Part shown: positions 37,243-45,808 of the stretch, piece after piece
How positions within the stretch are numbered: position 1 is the stretch's first letter
Layout: every line of letters starts with the position of its first letter
Assembly: GCF_014062345.1 (NCBI RefSeq)
Contig: NZ_JACGLS010000003.1
Location: 337,773 to 401,772 of the forward strand
DNA: 64,000 bases
Direction of reading: 5' to 3'
Source: Tenacibaculum pelagium
GTDB taxonomy: Bacteria; Bacteroidota; Bacteroidia; Flavobacteriales; Flavobacteriaceae
Notes under the pieces: model-generated
Database searches by the model: none
Seen by the model: the letters and a program-made list of their open reading frames with translations, nothing else
What the model was told of the DNA's origin: nothing
Translations under genes and position numbers: made by a program

Positions 37243-39639
37243 ATGAATTTTAAAAAGTTACTACCGTATGCTATTGCAATTATTGTTTTTGTAATAGCAT
37301 CAGTTATATATTTTAATCCTGTTTTAAGTGGGAAACAAATTAAACAGAGTGATATTACTCAGTTTATCGGAATGTCCAAACAAGTTAAGGATTATAGAGC
37401 AGAAAATGGAAAAGAGCCTTATTGGTTAGGAAATGCTTTTAGTGGTATGCCAGCGTACCAAGTAAGTGCATATTATCCGAATGATTTTGTCAGATATATT
37501 GATAAAGCAATTCGGTTTTTACCAAGACCAGCGGATTATCTTTTCTTATATTTTATTAGTTTTTTCTTTTTACTTACTGCTTTAAAGATAGATTGGAAAC
37601 TAGCCATTTTAGGAAGTTTATCCTTTGGGTTTTCAACGTATTTAATAATTATATTCGGAGCTGGTCATAATGCAAAAGCACACGCTATTGGGTATATGCC
37701 TTTCGTAATTGCTGGAGTTTTATATGTTTTTCAAAAAAGATATTTATTAGGGTTTGTAGTAACTGCTTTAGCAATGGCTTTAGAGGTGTATACGAATCAT
37801 CCGCAGATGACTTACTATTTAGGTTTTTGTTTGTTGATATTAGCAATTGTTGAATTTATAGAAGCTTTTAAAACAAAAACATTACCAGTGTTTTTTAAAC
37901 AAGCTGCTGTATTAGTTGGGGCTATGTTAATTGGAATTGGAGTAAATTCAACAAGATTGTTACCAATGAAAGAGTACGGTGATTTTAGTACTCGAGGAAA
38001 ATCTGAATTAACTATTAATCCAGACGGAAGCCCTAAAGAAAAATCTACTGGCTTAGATAAAGATTATATTACTGAATATAGTTACGGTATTGCTGAAACT
38101 TTTAATTTAATAATTCCTCGTTTTATGGGAGGGGGTACGATAGATAAATTTGATGAAAACTCTAATTTTTATCAGGTTTTAGAGAGGTATGCAGGTAAAA
38201 AAGTTGCTAAGGATGAATCAAGTAGAGTGTTGTCTTATTGGGGAACTCAACCTATTGTAGAGGCTCCTGCTTATATCGGAGCAATTTTGTTTTTCTTATT
38301 CTTTTTAGGAGTGTTCTTAGTTAAAGGACGATTAAAATACTGGTTGGTTTCCGCTACTATTTTTTCAATAATATTAAGCTGGGGTAAAAACTTTCCTTTA
38401 GTAACTAACTTTTTTATTGATTATGTTCCGTTGTACAACAAGTTTAGAGCGGTTTCATCTATTCAAGTAATCGCAGAATTGTGTGTACCGTTATTAGGAA
38501 TTATCGCTTTAAGAGATTTCTTTTCTTCTAACGTAACTATAGAAAATAAAGAAAATGCACTTAAAAAAGCATTTTACGTTTTAGGAGGTTTCACATTATT
38601 ATTTGCTTTATTTGGTTCGAGCTTGTTTGCTTTTGAAGGATTAAGAGATGCTCAATATCAACAATTACCAGAATTGATTGACGCGTTAATTTCAGATAGA
38701 AAATCGATGTTATTTAGCGATAGCATACGTTCATTTATATTGATTTTAATTTCCGGTGGATTATTATGGTTTCACTTAAAAGGAAAATTAAAGCAACTTC
38801 CTGTTTTAGTTGTTTTGGCAGGATTAATAGTTTTTGATTTAGTTTCTGTAGATATTAATTATGTAAATAAAGAAGATTTCACATCAGCAAGGAGAGTTCA
38901 AAAACCATTTTCACCTACAAAAGCAGATCAGGAAATTTTAAAAGATAAAAGTTATTATAGAGTAGCTAATTTTGCAACAAACCCTATGATGGATGGAAGA
39001 ACATCATACTTTCATAATTCTATTGGTGGTTATCATGCAGCCAAAATGAAGCGATATAATGAGTTGTTTGATTATCAAATAGCAAAAAATAATATGGAGG
39101 TGTTGAATATGTTAAACACTAAGTATTTTATTGTTGGTGAAGATAAAGTTCAACAAAATTCAGATGCTAATGGAAACGTTTGGTTTGTTAATGAGATTAA
39201 AATTGTTAATTCTGCTAACGAAGAAATAAAAGCTTTAGATAGTTTGAAAACGAAAAAAGAAGCTGTTTTAAATACAGGTAATTTTGAAATTAAAATACCA
39301 TTACAGTATAAACAAGATTCGACAGCCACGATATCGCTAATTAAGAATAATATTACAGATTTAGTTTACGAAAGTAATACGAATAAAGATCAGTTCGCAG
39401 TATTTTCAGAAATCTATTATAAAGATGGATGGAATGCTTATATAGATGGAAAACAGTCTCCATATTATAGAGTAAATTATGTTTTAAGAGGAATGGAAAT
39501 TCCAAAAGGAAAACATATTATAGAATTTAAATACGAACCAGAGATAGTGAATACAGGTAGTGCAATAGCTTTATTATCGTATGGTTTGTTGTTATTGATT
39601 CCTTTAGGTTGGTTTTTTAAAAGTAAAAGAAAAGAATAA
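37243..39639 (+). CDS. YfhO family membrane protein (GT-C type)
   Basis: A 798-residue protein with about a dozen transmembrane helices in the first 550 residues and a soluble C-terminal part closed by a last helix. Conserved: DITQFIGMSKQVKDYRAENGKEP near the N-terminus (the acidic loop-1 motif of GT-C enzymes), TNHPQMTYY, and GGYHAAKMKRY after residue 580. Related proteins add sugars to envelope polymers such as teichoic acids; in flavobacteria the acceptor is unknown. It converges with the TPR-AraC gene with only 2 bp between stops. Confidence 0.87.
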   Translation: MNFKKLLPYAIAIIVFVIASVIYFNPVLSGKQIKQSDITQFIGMSKQVKDYRAENGKEPYWLGNAFSGMPAYQVSAYYPNDFVRYIDKAIRFLPRPADYLFLYFISFFFLLTALKIDWKLAILGSLSFGFSTYLIIIFGAGHNAKAHAIGYMPFVIAGVLYVFQKRYLLGFVVTALAMALEVYTNHPQMTYYLGFCLLILAIVEFIEAFKTKTLPVFFKQAAVLVGAMLIGIGVNSTRLLPMKEYGDFSTRGKSELTINPDGSPKEKSTGLDKDYITEYSYGIAETFNLIIPRFMGGGTIDKFDENSNFYQVLERYAGKKVAKDESSRVLSYWGTQPIVEAPAYIGAILFFLFFLGVFLVKGRLKYWLVSATIFSIILSWGKNFPLVTNFFIDYVPLYNKFRAVSSIQVIAELCVPLLGIIALRDFFSSNVTIENKENALKKAFYVLGGFTLLFALFGSSLFAFEGLRDAQYQQLPELIDALISDRKSMLFSDSIRSFILILISGGLLWFHLKGKLKQLPVLVVLAGLIVFDLVSVDINYVNKEDFTSARRVQKPFSPTKADQEILKDKSYYRVANFATNPMMDGRTSYFHNSIGGYHAAKMKRYNELFDYQIAKNNMEVLNMLNTKYFIVGEDKVQQNSDANGNVWFVNEIKIVNSANEEIKALDSLKTKKEAVLNTGNFEIKIPLQYKQDSTATISLIKNNITDLVYESNTNKDQFAVFSEIYYKDGWNAYIDGKQSPYYRVNYVLRGMEIPKGKHIIEFKYEPEIVNTGSAIALLSYGLLLLIPLGWFFKSKRKE

Positions 39640-39641
39640 GT

Positions 39642-41336
39642 TTATTCCTCAAGAGATTTTAAAAATACTGAAGGAGTTACTCCCATTTGCTTTTTAAATG
39701 CTCTCGTAAATGCAGAAGCGTTGGTGTATCCTAATTCTTCTGCTAAAGCTTGAATAGAATATTTTCTAAAGGTTTTATTGTTTTTTAATTGATCTACTAC
39801 GTATTCAATTTTAAGTCTAGTATAATGTTGCTTAAATGATTCATCATTATATTTATTAAAAACAAAAGAGACATAGGTTGAGTTCGTTTTTAAACGATCA
39901 GCTATTGTTGATATTGAAAAATCAGGTTTTAAAAAATCTAAATTAGATTTTACTTTTTTTATTTCATCTAAGATGTTGTTTTCTAGAGTTTCATCAATAT
40001 TATATTCTTTTTTCTCAACCTCTTCAGTTTTTTGCTGATTAATAGTTTTTATAAGAGTTCTTTTTTTCTTTCTTTCTATCCTTAACATAAAAGTAACAAT
40101 AATAATCAACGCAGATAATAAACCGATAAAAGCAGTTATTAAATTCGTACGTTTCTCATCTTCTCTATTTCTTATTTCAGAATTTAATTTTTGAATTTTA
40201 TCAAAGTCTGTTGTATATAATGAGTTAAAGGTCTTTTCTTTATTTTCCTTAGCCAAATTAAATTGTTCTAGTGTTAGTTTCGAGTACTTGTAGGCACTAT
40301 CAATTTTATTAAGTTGATTATATTGGTTAGAAAGAATGTCGTACATCGTAATTAACTTACTTCTCCTGCATTTTTCTTTTTTATCATTTATAATTTTGTA
40401 AGCATAGTAAATTGTCGAATCAGATTTGTTTAAAAAATTATAACAAATAGCTTTCTGAAAAAACTCTCTATGTTTATAATGATAACCATTACTAATTTTA
40501 CTGTAATTGTTAATTACTTCTATAGCTTTTTTATACTCTTTTTTAGCGATTAAAACTTCTGTTTTTCTAAAATTGTAAATTATTTCAGAGTCATTATGTA
40601 AAGGAGTGAATTTTTTTGTAACCAGATATGCTTTGTCATAATAGTAATTGGCTGAATCGATATAAAACTCATTACCTACCTTACGGCTTAAATCCATATA
40701 AGCATTTCCAAGGCTATTAGTAATGTTAGCTTTTTGTTGTAAAAAGTAATTGTCTTTTAAAAGAGTTTTAAAAATATCTGATTTAGTATCCTTATATGCG
40801 CTTAATAATATGGTTTTAGCTTCGTTTTCAATATTTAAAGCTTTTTTAATAATAGCTTTAGAAGTTTTTATAGTTAATTTATGCCTAAAGTATTTTGTGC
40901 TTTTTTTTGGGGTACTCTCATTAGTATTTTGCATTTGAGTTAAATATTCAAATGCTTTGTTATAATCTTCTTGGTTCTTTTTAATCCAAAACAATCTATT
41001 ATATGCTGATATTTGTAAATCAAAATAAAATTGTTCTTTGTTGAAATAGGGTGGAAGTTTTTTTACTTCATTCAACAAATTAAGAGCTGTTTTTTCTGAT
41101 TTAAGGTATTTTTTTTGTCTATAATAAATATAAGCTTCAACAGATAAAACGCTAATTTTAGTTTTTCTTTTTTTAGAGGATTTTAGTTTTTTGATAAAAT
41201 ATAAAGTACTGTCATTATTTATGTCTTTATAAAATTCCATTTTTTCTAAATGAATAGAATCTAGTAAAGAAGTTTGAGATAAAGTTTTAATTGAAAAAAA
41301 AATAATTATTAGAAAGGTAAGAAAAACTTTATTCAT
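39642..41336 (-). CDS. AraC-type regulator with TPR sensor and membrane helix
   Basis: A 564-residue protein: signal-like N-terminal helix, TPR-type helical repeats (about 35-375), one transmembrane helix (about 392-412), and a C-terminal AraC helix-turn-helix (FSISTIADRLKTNSTYVSFVFNKYN, YSIQALAEELGYTNASAFTRAFKKQMGVTPS). The TPR part would face the periplasm and sense a partner or ligand. This architecture is frequent in flavobacteria. It is divergent from the polysaccharide cluster. Confidence 0.87.
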   Translation of the reverse strand: MNKVFLTFLIIIFFSIKTLSQTSLLDSIHLEKMEFYKDINNDSTLYFIKKLKSSKKRKTKISVLSVEAYIYYRQKKYLKSEKTALNLLNEVKKLPPYFNKEQFYFDLQISAYNRLFWIKKNQEDYNKAFEYLTQMQNTNESTPKKSTKYFRHKLTIKTSKAIIKKALNIENEAKTILLSAYKDTKSDIFKTLLKDNYFLQQKANITNSLGNAYMDLSRKVGNEFYIDSANYYYDKAYLVTKKFTPLHNDSEIIYNFRKTEVLIAKKEYKKAIEVINNYSKISNGYHYKHREFFQKAICYNFLNKSDSTIYYAYKIINDKKEKCRRSKLITMYDILSNQYNQLNKIDSAYKYSKLTLEQFNLAKENKEKTFNSLYTTDFDKIQKLNSEIRNREDEKRTNLITAFIGLLSALIIIVTFMLRIERKKKRTLIKTINQQKTEEVEKKEYNIDETLENNILDEIKKVKSNLDFLKPDFSISTIADRLKTNSTYVSFVFNKYNDESFKQHYTRLKIEYVVDQLKNNKTFRKYSIQALAEELGYTNASAFTRAFKKQMGVTPSVFLKSLEE

Positions 41337-41465
41337 TTTTAAATATTAATAGTTAACAACGGGTCTATTAGAAACACTGTATTTAATAGTCAAATATAAA
41401 ACATATTTACCATGCATTTTATAAAATGAACAGGTTAGTGTTTTAAGAGTCCTAAATTATAGATG

Positions 41466-41572
41466 TATGTTTGCTTTAATAATAAACCTTTATTAAAAAG
41501 AGAGAGGAGAATTGCTATTTAATGTGAAAATAAAAAGAGGCCAAAAAGCCTCTTTTTATTTTCACATTAAAT
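41466..41572 (+). ncRNA. Candidate small RNA or leader with long terminator hairpin
   Basis: A TATGTTTG box (41466-41473) is followed by a TAATAAA/TTTATTA hairpin, the purine-rich AGAGAGAGGAGAA, and a perfect 25-bp inverted repeat with loop CAAAAA (arms 41517-41541 and 41548-41572) whose inner GAGGC/GCCTC stem and T-run make a strong terminator. Because it lies between two divergent genes, a terminator here has no gene to end, which argues for a short independent transcript of about 85 nt. A TTG-started 23-codon frame runs through it but has no support. Confidence 0.4.
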
Positions 41573-41576
41573 ATGA

Positions 41577-41607
41577 TTGTTAAGGAATTAAAATTACTCT
41601 ACATTTG
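41577..41607 (+). promoter_or_regulatory. Promoter of the polysaccharide cluster
   Basis: TTG at 41577-41579 and TACATTTG at 41600-41607 are separated by 20 bp, close to the Bacteroidetes -33/-7 spacing. The ATG at 41626 follows after a short leader. Confidence 0.55.
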
Positions 41608-41625
41608 TTATATTAAATATCAATA

Positions 41626-42144
41626 ATGTATATAACTATTCCAGAGAAAAGATATCAACACACACTTAAGTTTTTAAAAAAACACATACCAACACCAGCA
41701 GTAATATTAGATTTAGGAATTAGAAATCCCTTTTCTGAAATAATGGAAGCAAATGGGTACACAGTTTATAACACTGAAGGTGAAGATTTAGATTTATTAC
41801 CAGAGATTGTTAAGAAATATAATGTTCAAGTTGTTACTGCTTTTGAAATTTTTGAACATTTAATAGCTCCGTTTAATGTTTTAAGAGAAATTGAAACTAC
41901 AAAAATAGTAACGACAATTCCTTTAAAATTATGGTTTGCTAATGCTTATAGGAGTAAGACAGATATGTGGGATAGGCATTATCATGAATTTGAAGACTGG
42001 CAATACGATTGGTTATTAGAAAAATCAGGATGGAAAATTATAGATTCAGAAAAATGGACTAGTCCTATTAATAAAATAGGTTTCAGACCAATTTTAAGAA
42101 AATTTACACCTAGATATTATGCCGTTTATGCCGAAAGAAAATAA
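41626..42144 (+). CDS. SAM-dependent methyltransferase-like protein
   Basis: 172 residues with a shortened class I methyltransferase fold: VILDLGIRNPFSEIMEANGY (SAM-binding loop), EGEDLDLLPE, VVTAFEIFEHLIAPFNVLREI, then YHEFEDWQYDWLLEKSGW. The GxGxG loop is degenerate (DLGIRNP), so activity is uncertain. It is the first gene of the polysaccharide region, so the target may be a sugar or lipid-linked intermediate. Confidence 0.7.
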   Translation: MYITIPEKRYQHTLKFLKKHIPTPAVILDLGIRNPFSEIMEANGYTVYNTEGEDLDLLPEIVKKYNVQVVTAFEIFEHLIAPFNVLREIETTKIVTTIPLKLWFANAYRSKTDMWDRHYHEFEDWQYDWLLEKSGWKIIDSEKWTSPINKIGFRPILRKFTPRYYAVYAERK

Positions 42145-42241
42145 AACATTTAAAAGAGGTGAAATTCCTGAATTATGGGATGGTAAAGGAACTGAAAGAA
42201 TTTTAAAAAAATGTATTAGCTTTTTATCATGTGTTATATAG
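42119..42241 (+). pseudogene. Possible 3' remnant of a UDP-GlcNAc 2-epimerase-like gene
   Basis: A 40-codon frame overlapping the methyltransferase end and the GT4 start. Its middle part, KRGEIPELWDGKGTERILKK, resembles the extreme C-terminus of one class of WecB-like epimerases, where a DGK-x-x-ERI motif precedes the stop. The intact WecB in this window (44722) ends differently (YGNNVGEKIYQSI). I interpret the stretch as a scar from replacement of the polysaccharide cluster. Support is one short motif. Confidence 0.35.
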
Positions 42242-43443
42242 CTATGGTTGTAGACGCTTCTTATCCTAATGACATAAGGGTTAGAAAAGAGGCAGAATCA
42301 TTATCAGATAATGGTAGGAAAGTTGTAGTAATTTGTCCAAGAAAAAAAAATGAACCTAAAATAGAAAAGATTAATGGTGTAGATATATTTAGAATAGGGG
42401 CTAATTATTCGAATACTAAAAAAGGATTATTCGATATTTTTGAAAGTATTTTTAATATAAATCCATTGTTTTTTTTCGGAATAAAAAAGGCGATGAAAAA
42501 ATATGATATAGCGTTTCTTCATGTACACGATTTACCATTGGCTGGTACAGGTTATATGTTTAAATCAAAAGTTAAAAAAATAATTTTAGATTTACATGAA
42601 AACTACCCTGAAGCATTAAAAACTTGGTTTGTATGGAAGAAAAGTCTGATAATTAGATTCAAGAATTTTTTATTTATGAATCCTGTTATTTGGACAAAAA
42701 AAGAAAAAAGGTATTGTTTGAAATACGATAAAGTAATTTGTGTAGTTGAAGAAATGAAACACAAATTAATTTCTAAATTTACAATAACGTCAGATAAATT
42801 TATAGTTGTATCCAATCAAGAGAAAAAAGAATTTACTTCGAATTTCGAAAAATCAAAAGAACAAAAAATTATAAGTTCAAATGTATTTTCAATAACGTAT
42901 GTTGGTGGATTAGGACCTCATAGAGGTTTAGATACTGCTATTAAAGCAATGCCTTTAATTTTAGACAAAATACCCGAAGTAAAGCTTTTTATTGTAGGTA
43001 AAGGAAGTAAGAGTGTTGAAGATAAGTTACAAGAAACAGCGAAGCAGTTTAATGTTGAAAGTAAAGTAAGTTTTATAGGTTATAGGCCATTTGATGAAGT
43101 TCCTGCTATTATGATGAATTCTGATATAAACATAATACCACATAAGTCAAACGGACATACTGATAATACAATACCTCATAAATTATTTCAAATAATGATG
43201 AGTAAAAGCTCTTTATTGGTAAGCTCATGTAAACCTTTAAAACGAATAGTTGAAAAATATAATTGCGGTGTTGTTTTTAAAGCTGATGATAAACAGGATT
43301 TTGCGGATAAAGTAGTGTTATTGTTTAACGAGAAAGAAAAATTTCAAGAAAAGAAAGTAAATGGATATAATGCCGTTGTAATGAAAGGAGAAAATTGGGA
43401 AGAAGAAAGCATCAAATTAAACAATTTATATAATAACTTATAG
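42229..43443 (+). CDS. Family 4 glycosyltransferase
   Basis: A 404-residue GT-B enzyme. The N-terminal domain begins MVVDASYPNDIRVRKEAESL, with LDLHENYPEALK in the middle. The donor domain begins near residue 215 (ITYVGGLGPHRGLDTAI) and has VGKGSK, and NIIPHKSNGHTDNTIPHKLFQIM in place of the usual E-x7-E. It probably builds a repeat unit of capsule or O-antigen. An internal ATG at 42244 is an alternative start. The next gene begins 1 bp after the stop. Confidence 0.88.
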   Translation: MCYIAMVVDASYPNDIRVRKEAESLSDNGRKVVVICPRKKNEPKIEKINGVDIFRIGANYSNTKKGLFDIFESIFNINPLFFFGIKKAMKKYDIAFLHVHDLPLAGTGYMFKSKVKKIILDLHENYPEALKTWFVWKKSLIIRFKNFLFMNPVIWTKKEKRYCLKYDKVICVVEEMKHKLISKFTITSDKFIVVSNQEKKEFTSNFEKSKEQKIISSNVFSITYVGGLGPHRGLDTAIKAMPLILDKIPEVKLFIVGKGSKSVEDKLQETAKQFNVESKVSFIGYRPFDEVPAIMMNSDINIIPHKSNGHTDNTIPHKLFQIMMSKSSLLVSSCKPLKRIVEKYNCGVVFKADDKQDFADKVVLLFNEKEKFQEKKVNGYNAVVMKGENWEEESIKLNNLYNNL

Positions 43444-43444
43444 C

Positions 43445-44725
43445 TTGAAAGTTTTAATAATTACATATTATTGGATTCCAGCTGGTGGATCAGGTGTGCA
43501 ACGTTGGCTGAAGTTCGTAAAGTATTTACGAGATTTTAATATAGAACCTGTTGTGTTTACTGTTGATAAAGCAAATTATCCTATTACAGATATTTCACTG
43601 CAAAAAGATGTTCCAGAAAATATAGAGATTATTAGAAATTCAATTTGGGAACCTAACGATGTTTTGTCACTCTTCAAGAAGAAAAATACAAAAACTAGTG
43701 CTGGGTTTTTAAATCCGAATCCGTCTTTCTTTGAAAGAGTTTTACAATATATAAGAGCAAATTATTTTATTCCGGACGCTAGAAAATTCTGGGTAAAGCC
43801 ATCGGTAAAGCACTTAAAAAAATATCTTTCAGAGAATAAAGTTGATGCAATTATAACAACAGGTCCACCACATAGTTTACACTTAATAGGTTTAAAATTA
43901 AAAAGAGAACTTGAAGTAAAATGGATTGCCGATTTTCGTGATCCTTGGACAGATATTGATTATTTTCATCAACTACCGCTAACAGAAAAATCAAAAAAGA
44001 AACATCGTCAATTAGAGGGAGAAGTATTGAAGAATGCAGATGCGTCTTTAGTTGTTGGTAAAACGATGAAAGAGAATTATAAAAAGTTTTCCAATAATAT
44101 TCATGTTATAACAAATGGATATGACTCTGAGCAAAATAATGTTGCTAAAGTGATTTTAGATCAAAAATTTTCATTAACCCATATTGGGTTAATGAATGCT
44201 GATAGAAACCCGAAGGTGTTATGGAAAGCATTGTTTGAACTGAGTGAGGAAAATGAAGAGTTTAAAAGTGATTTAGAAATAAAATTGATAGGTAAATTAG
44301 CTGAAGAAGTTGAGCAGGAATTGTCTAAATATCAATTTAAAAATGTTTCTAAAATAAATTATGTGCCTCATACAGAAGTACAACAGTACCAACAAAAATC
44401 TCAAGTATTATTATTAGCAATAAATAAAGTTCCGAGTGCAAAGGGAATTATTACAGGCAAGATTTTTGAATATTTACAAGCAAAACGTCCTATCTTAGCA
44501 ATTGGTCCAGAAGATGGAGATTTGGCTGAAATACTAAAAGAAACCAGTGCAGGGTCAATCGTTGATTTTAATGATGTTGAAAAAATAAAAAGTACTATAA
44601 TGAGTTTGTATTCAGTATATAAAACGAACTCTTTAAAAGTATCTTCAAAAAATATAGAGCAATATCATCGAAAAAGTCTAACAGAACAATTATCAAAAGT
44701 GATTAAAGACGTAGTGAATTCTTGA
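43445..44725 (+). CDS. Glycosyltransferase (GT4-like)
   Basis: A 426-residue GT-B protein beginning KVLIITYYWIPAGGSGVQRWLKF, the hallmark of a flavobacterial sugar transferase group, with ADFRDPWTDIDYFHQLPL and ITGKIFEYLQAKRPILAIG in the donor domain. The start codon is TTG at 43445: the family N-terminus begins there and no ATG is close. The stop overlaps the next start as TTGA. Confidence 0.87.
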   Translation: MKVLIITYYWIPAGGSGVQRWLKFVKYLRDFNIEPVVFTVDKANYPITDISLQKDVPENIEIIRNSIWEPNDVLSLFKKKNTKTSAGFLNPNPSFFERVLQYIRANYFIPDARKFWVKPSVKHLKKYLSENKVDAIITTGPPHSLHLIGLKLKRELEVKWIADFRDPWTDIDYFHQLPLTEKSKKKHRQLEGEVLKNADASLVVGKTMKENYKKFSNNIHVITNGYDSEQNNVAKVILDQKFSLTHIGLMNADRNPKVLWKALFELSEENEEFKSDLEIKLIGKLAEEVEQELSKYQFKNVSKINYVPHTEVQQYQQKSQVLLLAINKVPSAKGIITGKIFEYLQAKRPILAIGPEDGDLAEILKETSAGSIVDFNDVEKIKSTIMSLYSVYKTNSLKVSSKNIEQYHRKSLTEQLSKVIKDVVNS

Positions 44726-45807
44726 AAAAAATAGTAACAATATTAGGAGCAAGACCTCAGTTTGTAAAAGGAGCTGTATTAAGCAGAGTGATAAGAAAGT
44801 ATAATGATTTTGAAGAAATTATTGTACATACAGGTCAGCATTTCGATGCTAATATGAGTGCAGTTTTCTTTGAAGAAATGCAGATACCTAAACCCAAATA
44901 CAATTTAAATATTAATGGTTTAAGTCACGGGGCGATGACTGGTCAGATGCTTGAAAAAATTGAAGAAATTTTACAAGAAGAAAAACCTGATGCTGTTGTT
45001 ATTTACGGAGACACAAATTCAACAATTGCTGGTGCTTTAGCAGCAAAGAAACTCCATATTAAAGTTGTTCATATAGAGGCTGGTTTACGATCTTTTAATA
45101 TAACAATGCCAGAAGAGGTAAATAGAATTTTAACTGATAGAATAGCCGATTTATTAAGTTGTCCAACTGATGTTGCAATGAGTAATTTGGTTAATGAAGG
45201 ATTTGATAATTTACCATCAATAGTTGAAAAACATGGTGATATTATGAAAGATGCTGTAGAGTTTTATAGTAAGTTTTCAGAAGAGAAATCAACTGTGATA
45301 GATAATTTAGATTTAAAGAAAAACGGTTTTGTATTAGCAACTATTCATCGTCAAGAAAATACAGATAATGAAGAGAAATTAAAAGAAATATTCTCTGCAT
45401 TAGATGAGATACATAAAGAAACTAGAGTAATACTTCCTTTACATCCTAGAACTCAAAAAAAGTTAAGTAAATACGGGATTAAAACTAGTATAACTTGTAT
45501 TGATCCTGTTGGTTATTTTGATATGTTAGAATTACTTAAAAATTGTAGTTTGGTAATTACCGATAGTGGAGGTTTGCAAAAAGAAGCTTTTTTTAATAAA
45601 AAACACTGTGTTGTTGTTCGTGAAGAAACCGAATGGATTGAATTGGTAGAAAATGGTTTTGCAAAGATTACAGGAACAAATCATCAAAGAATAGTTGCTG
45701 CTTATCAAGAGTTTTTAAAGTCAAATAAAAGCTTTAAAAAAGAGTTGTATGGGAATAACGTGGGAGAGAAAATTTATCAGTCAATAAAAAAACTAATTCA
45801 AGCATAA
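44722..45807 (+). CDS. wecB: UDP-N-acetylglucosamine 2-epimerase (non-hydrolysing)
   Basis: Interconverts UDP-GlcNAc and UDP-ManNAc for polysaccharide synthesis. At 361 residues it shows KIVTILGARPQFVKGAVLS, VHTGQHFD, YGDTNSTIAGALAA, HIEAGLRSF, the catalytic Asp/Glu/His set (THRQEN equivalent IHRQENTDN) and TDSGGLQKEAFF. The start codon is TTG, overlapping the previous stop by 4 bp (TTGA). Confidence 0.94.
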   Translation: MKKIVTILGARPQFVKGAVLSRVIRKYNDFEEIIVHTGQHFDANMSAVFFEEMQIPKPKYNLNINGLSHGAMTGQMLEKIEEILQEEKPDAVVIYGDTNSTIAGALAAKKLHIKVVHIEAGLRSFNITMPEEVNRILTDRIADLLSCPTDVAMSNLVNEGFDNLPSIVEKHGDIMKDAVEFYSKFSEEKSTVIDNLDLKKNGFVLATIHRQENTDNEEKLKEIFSALDEIHKETRVILPLHPRTQKKLSKYGIKTSITCIDPVGYFDMLELLKNCSLVITDSGGLQKEAFFNKKHCVVVREETEWIELVENGFAKITGTNHQRIVAAYQEFLKSNKSFKKELYGNNVGEKIYQSIKKLIQA

Positions 45808-45808
45808 A

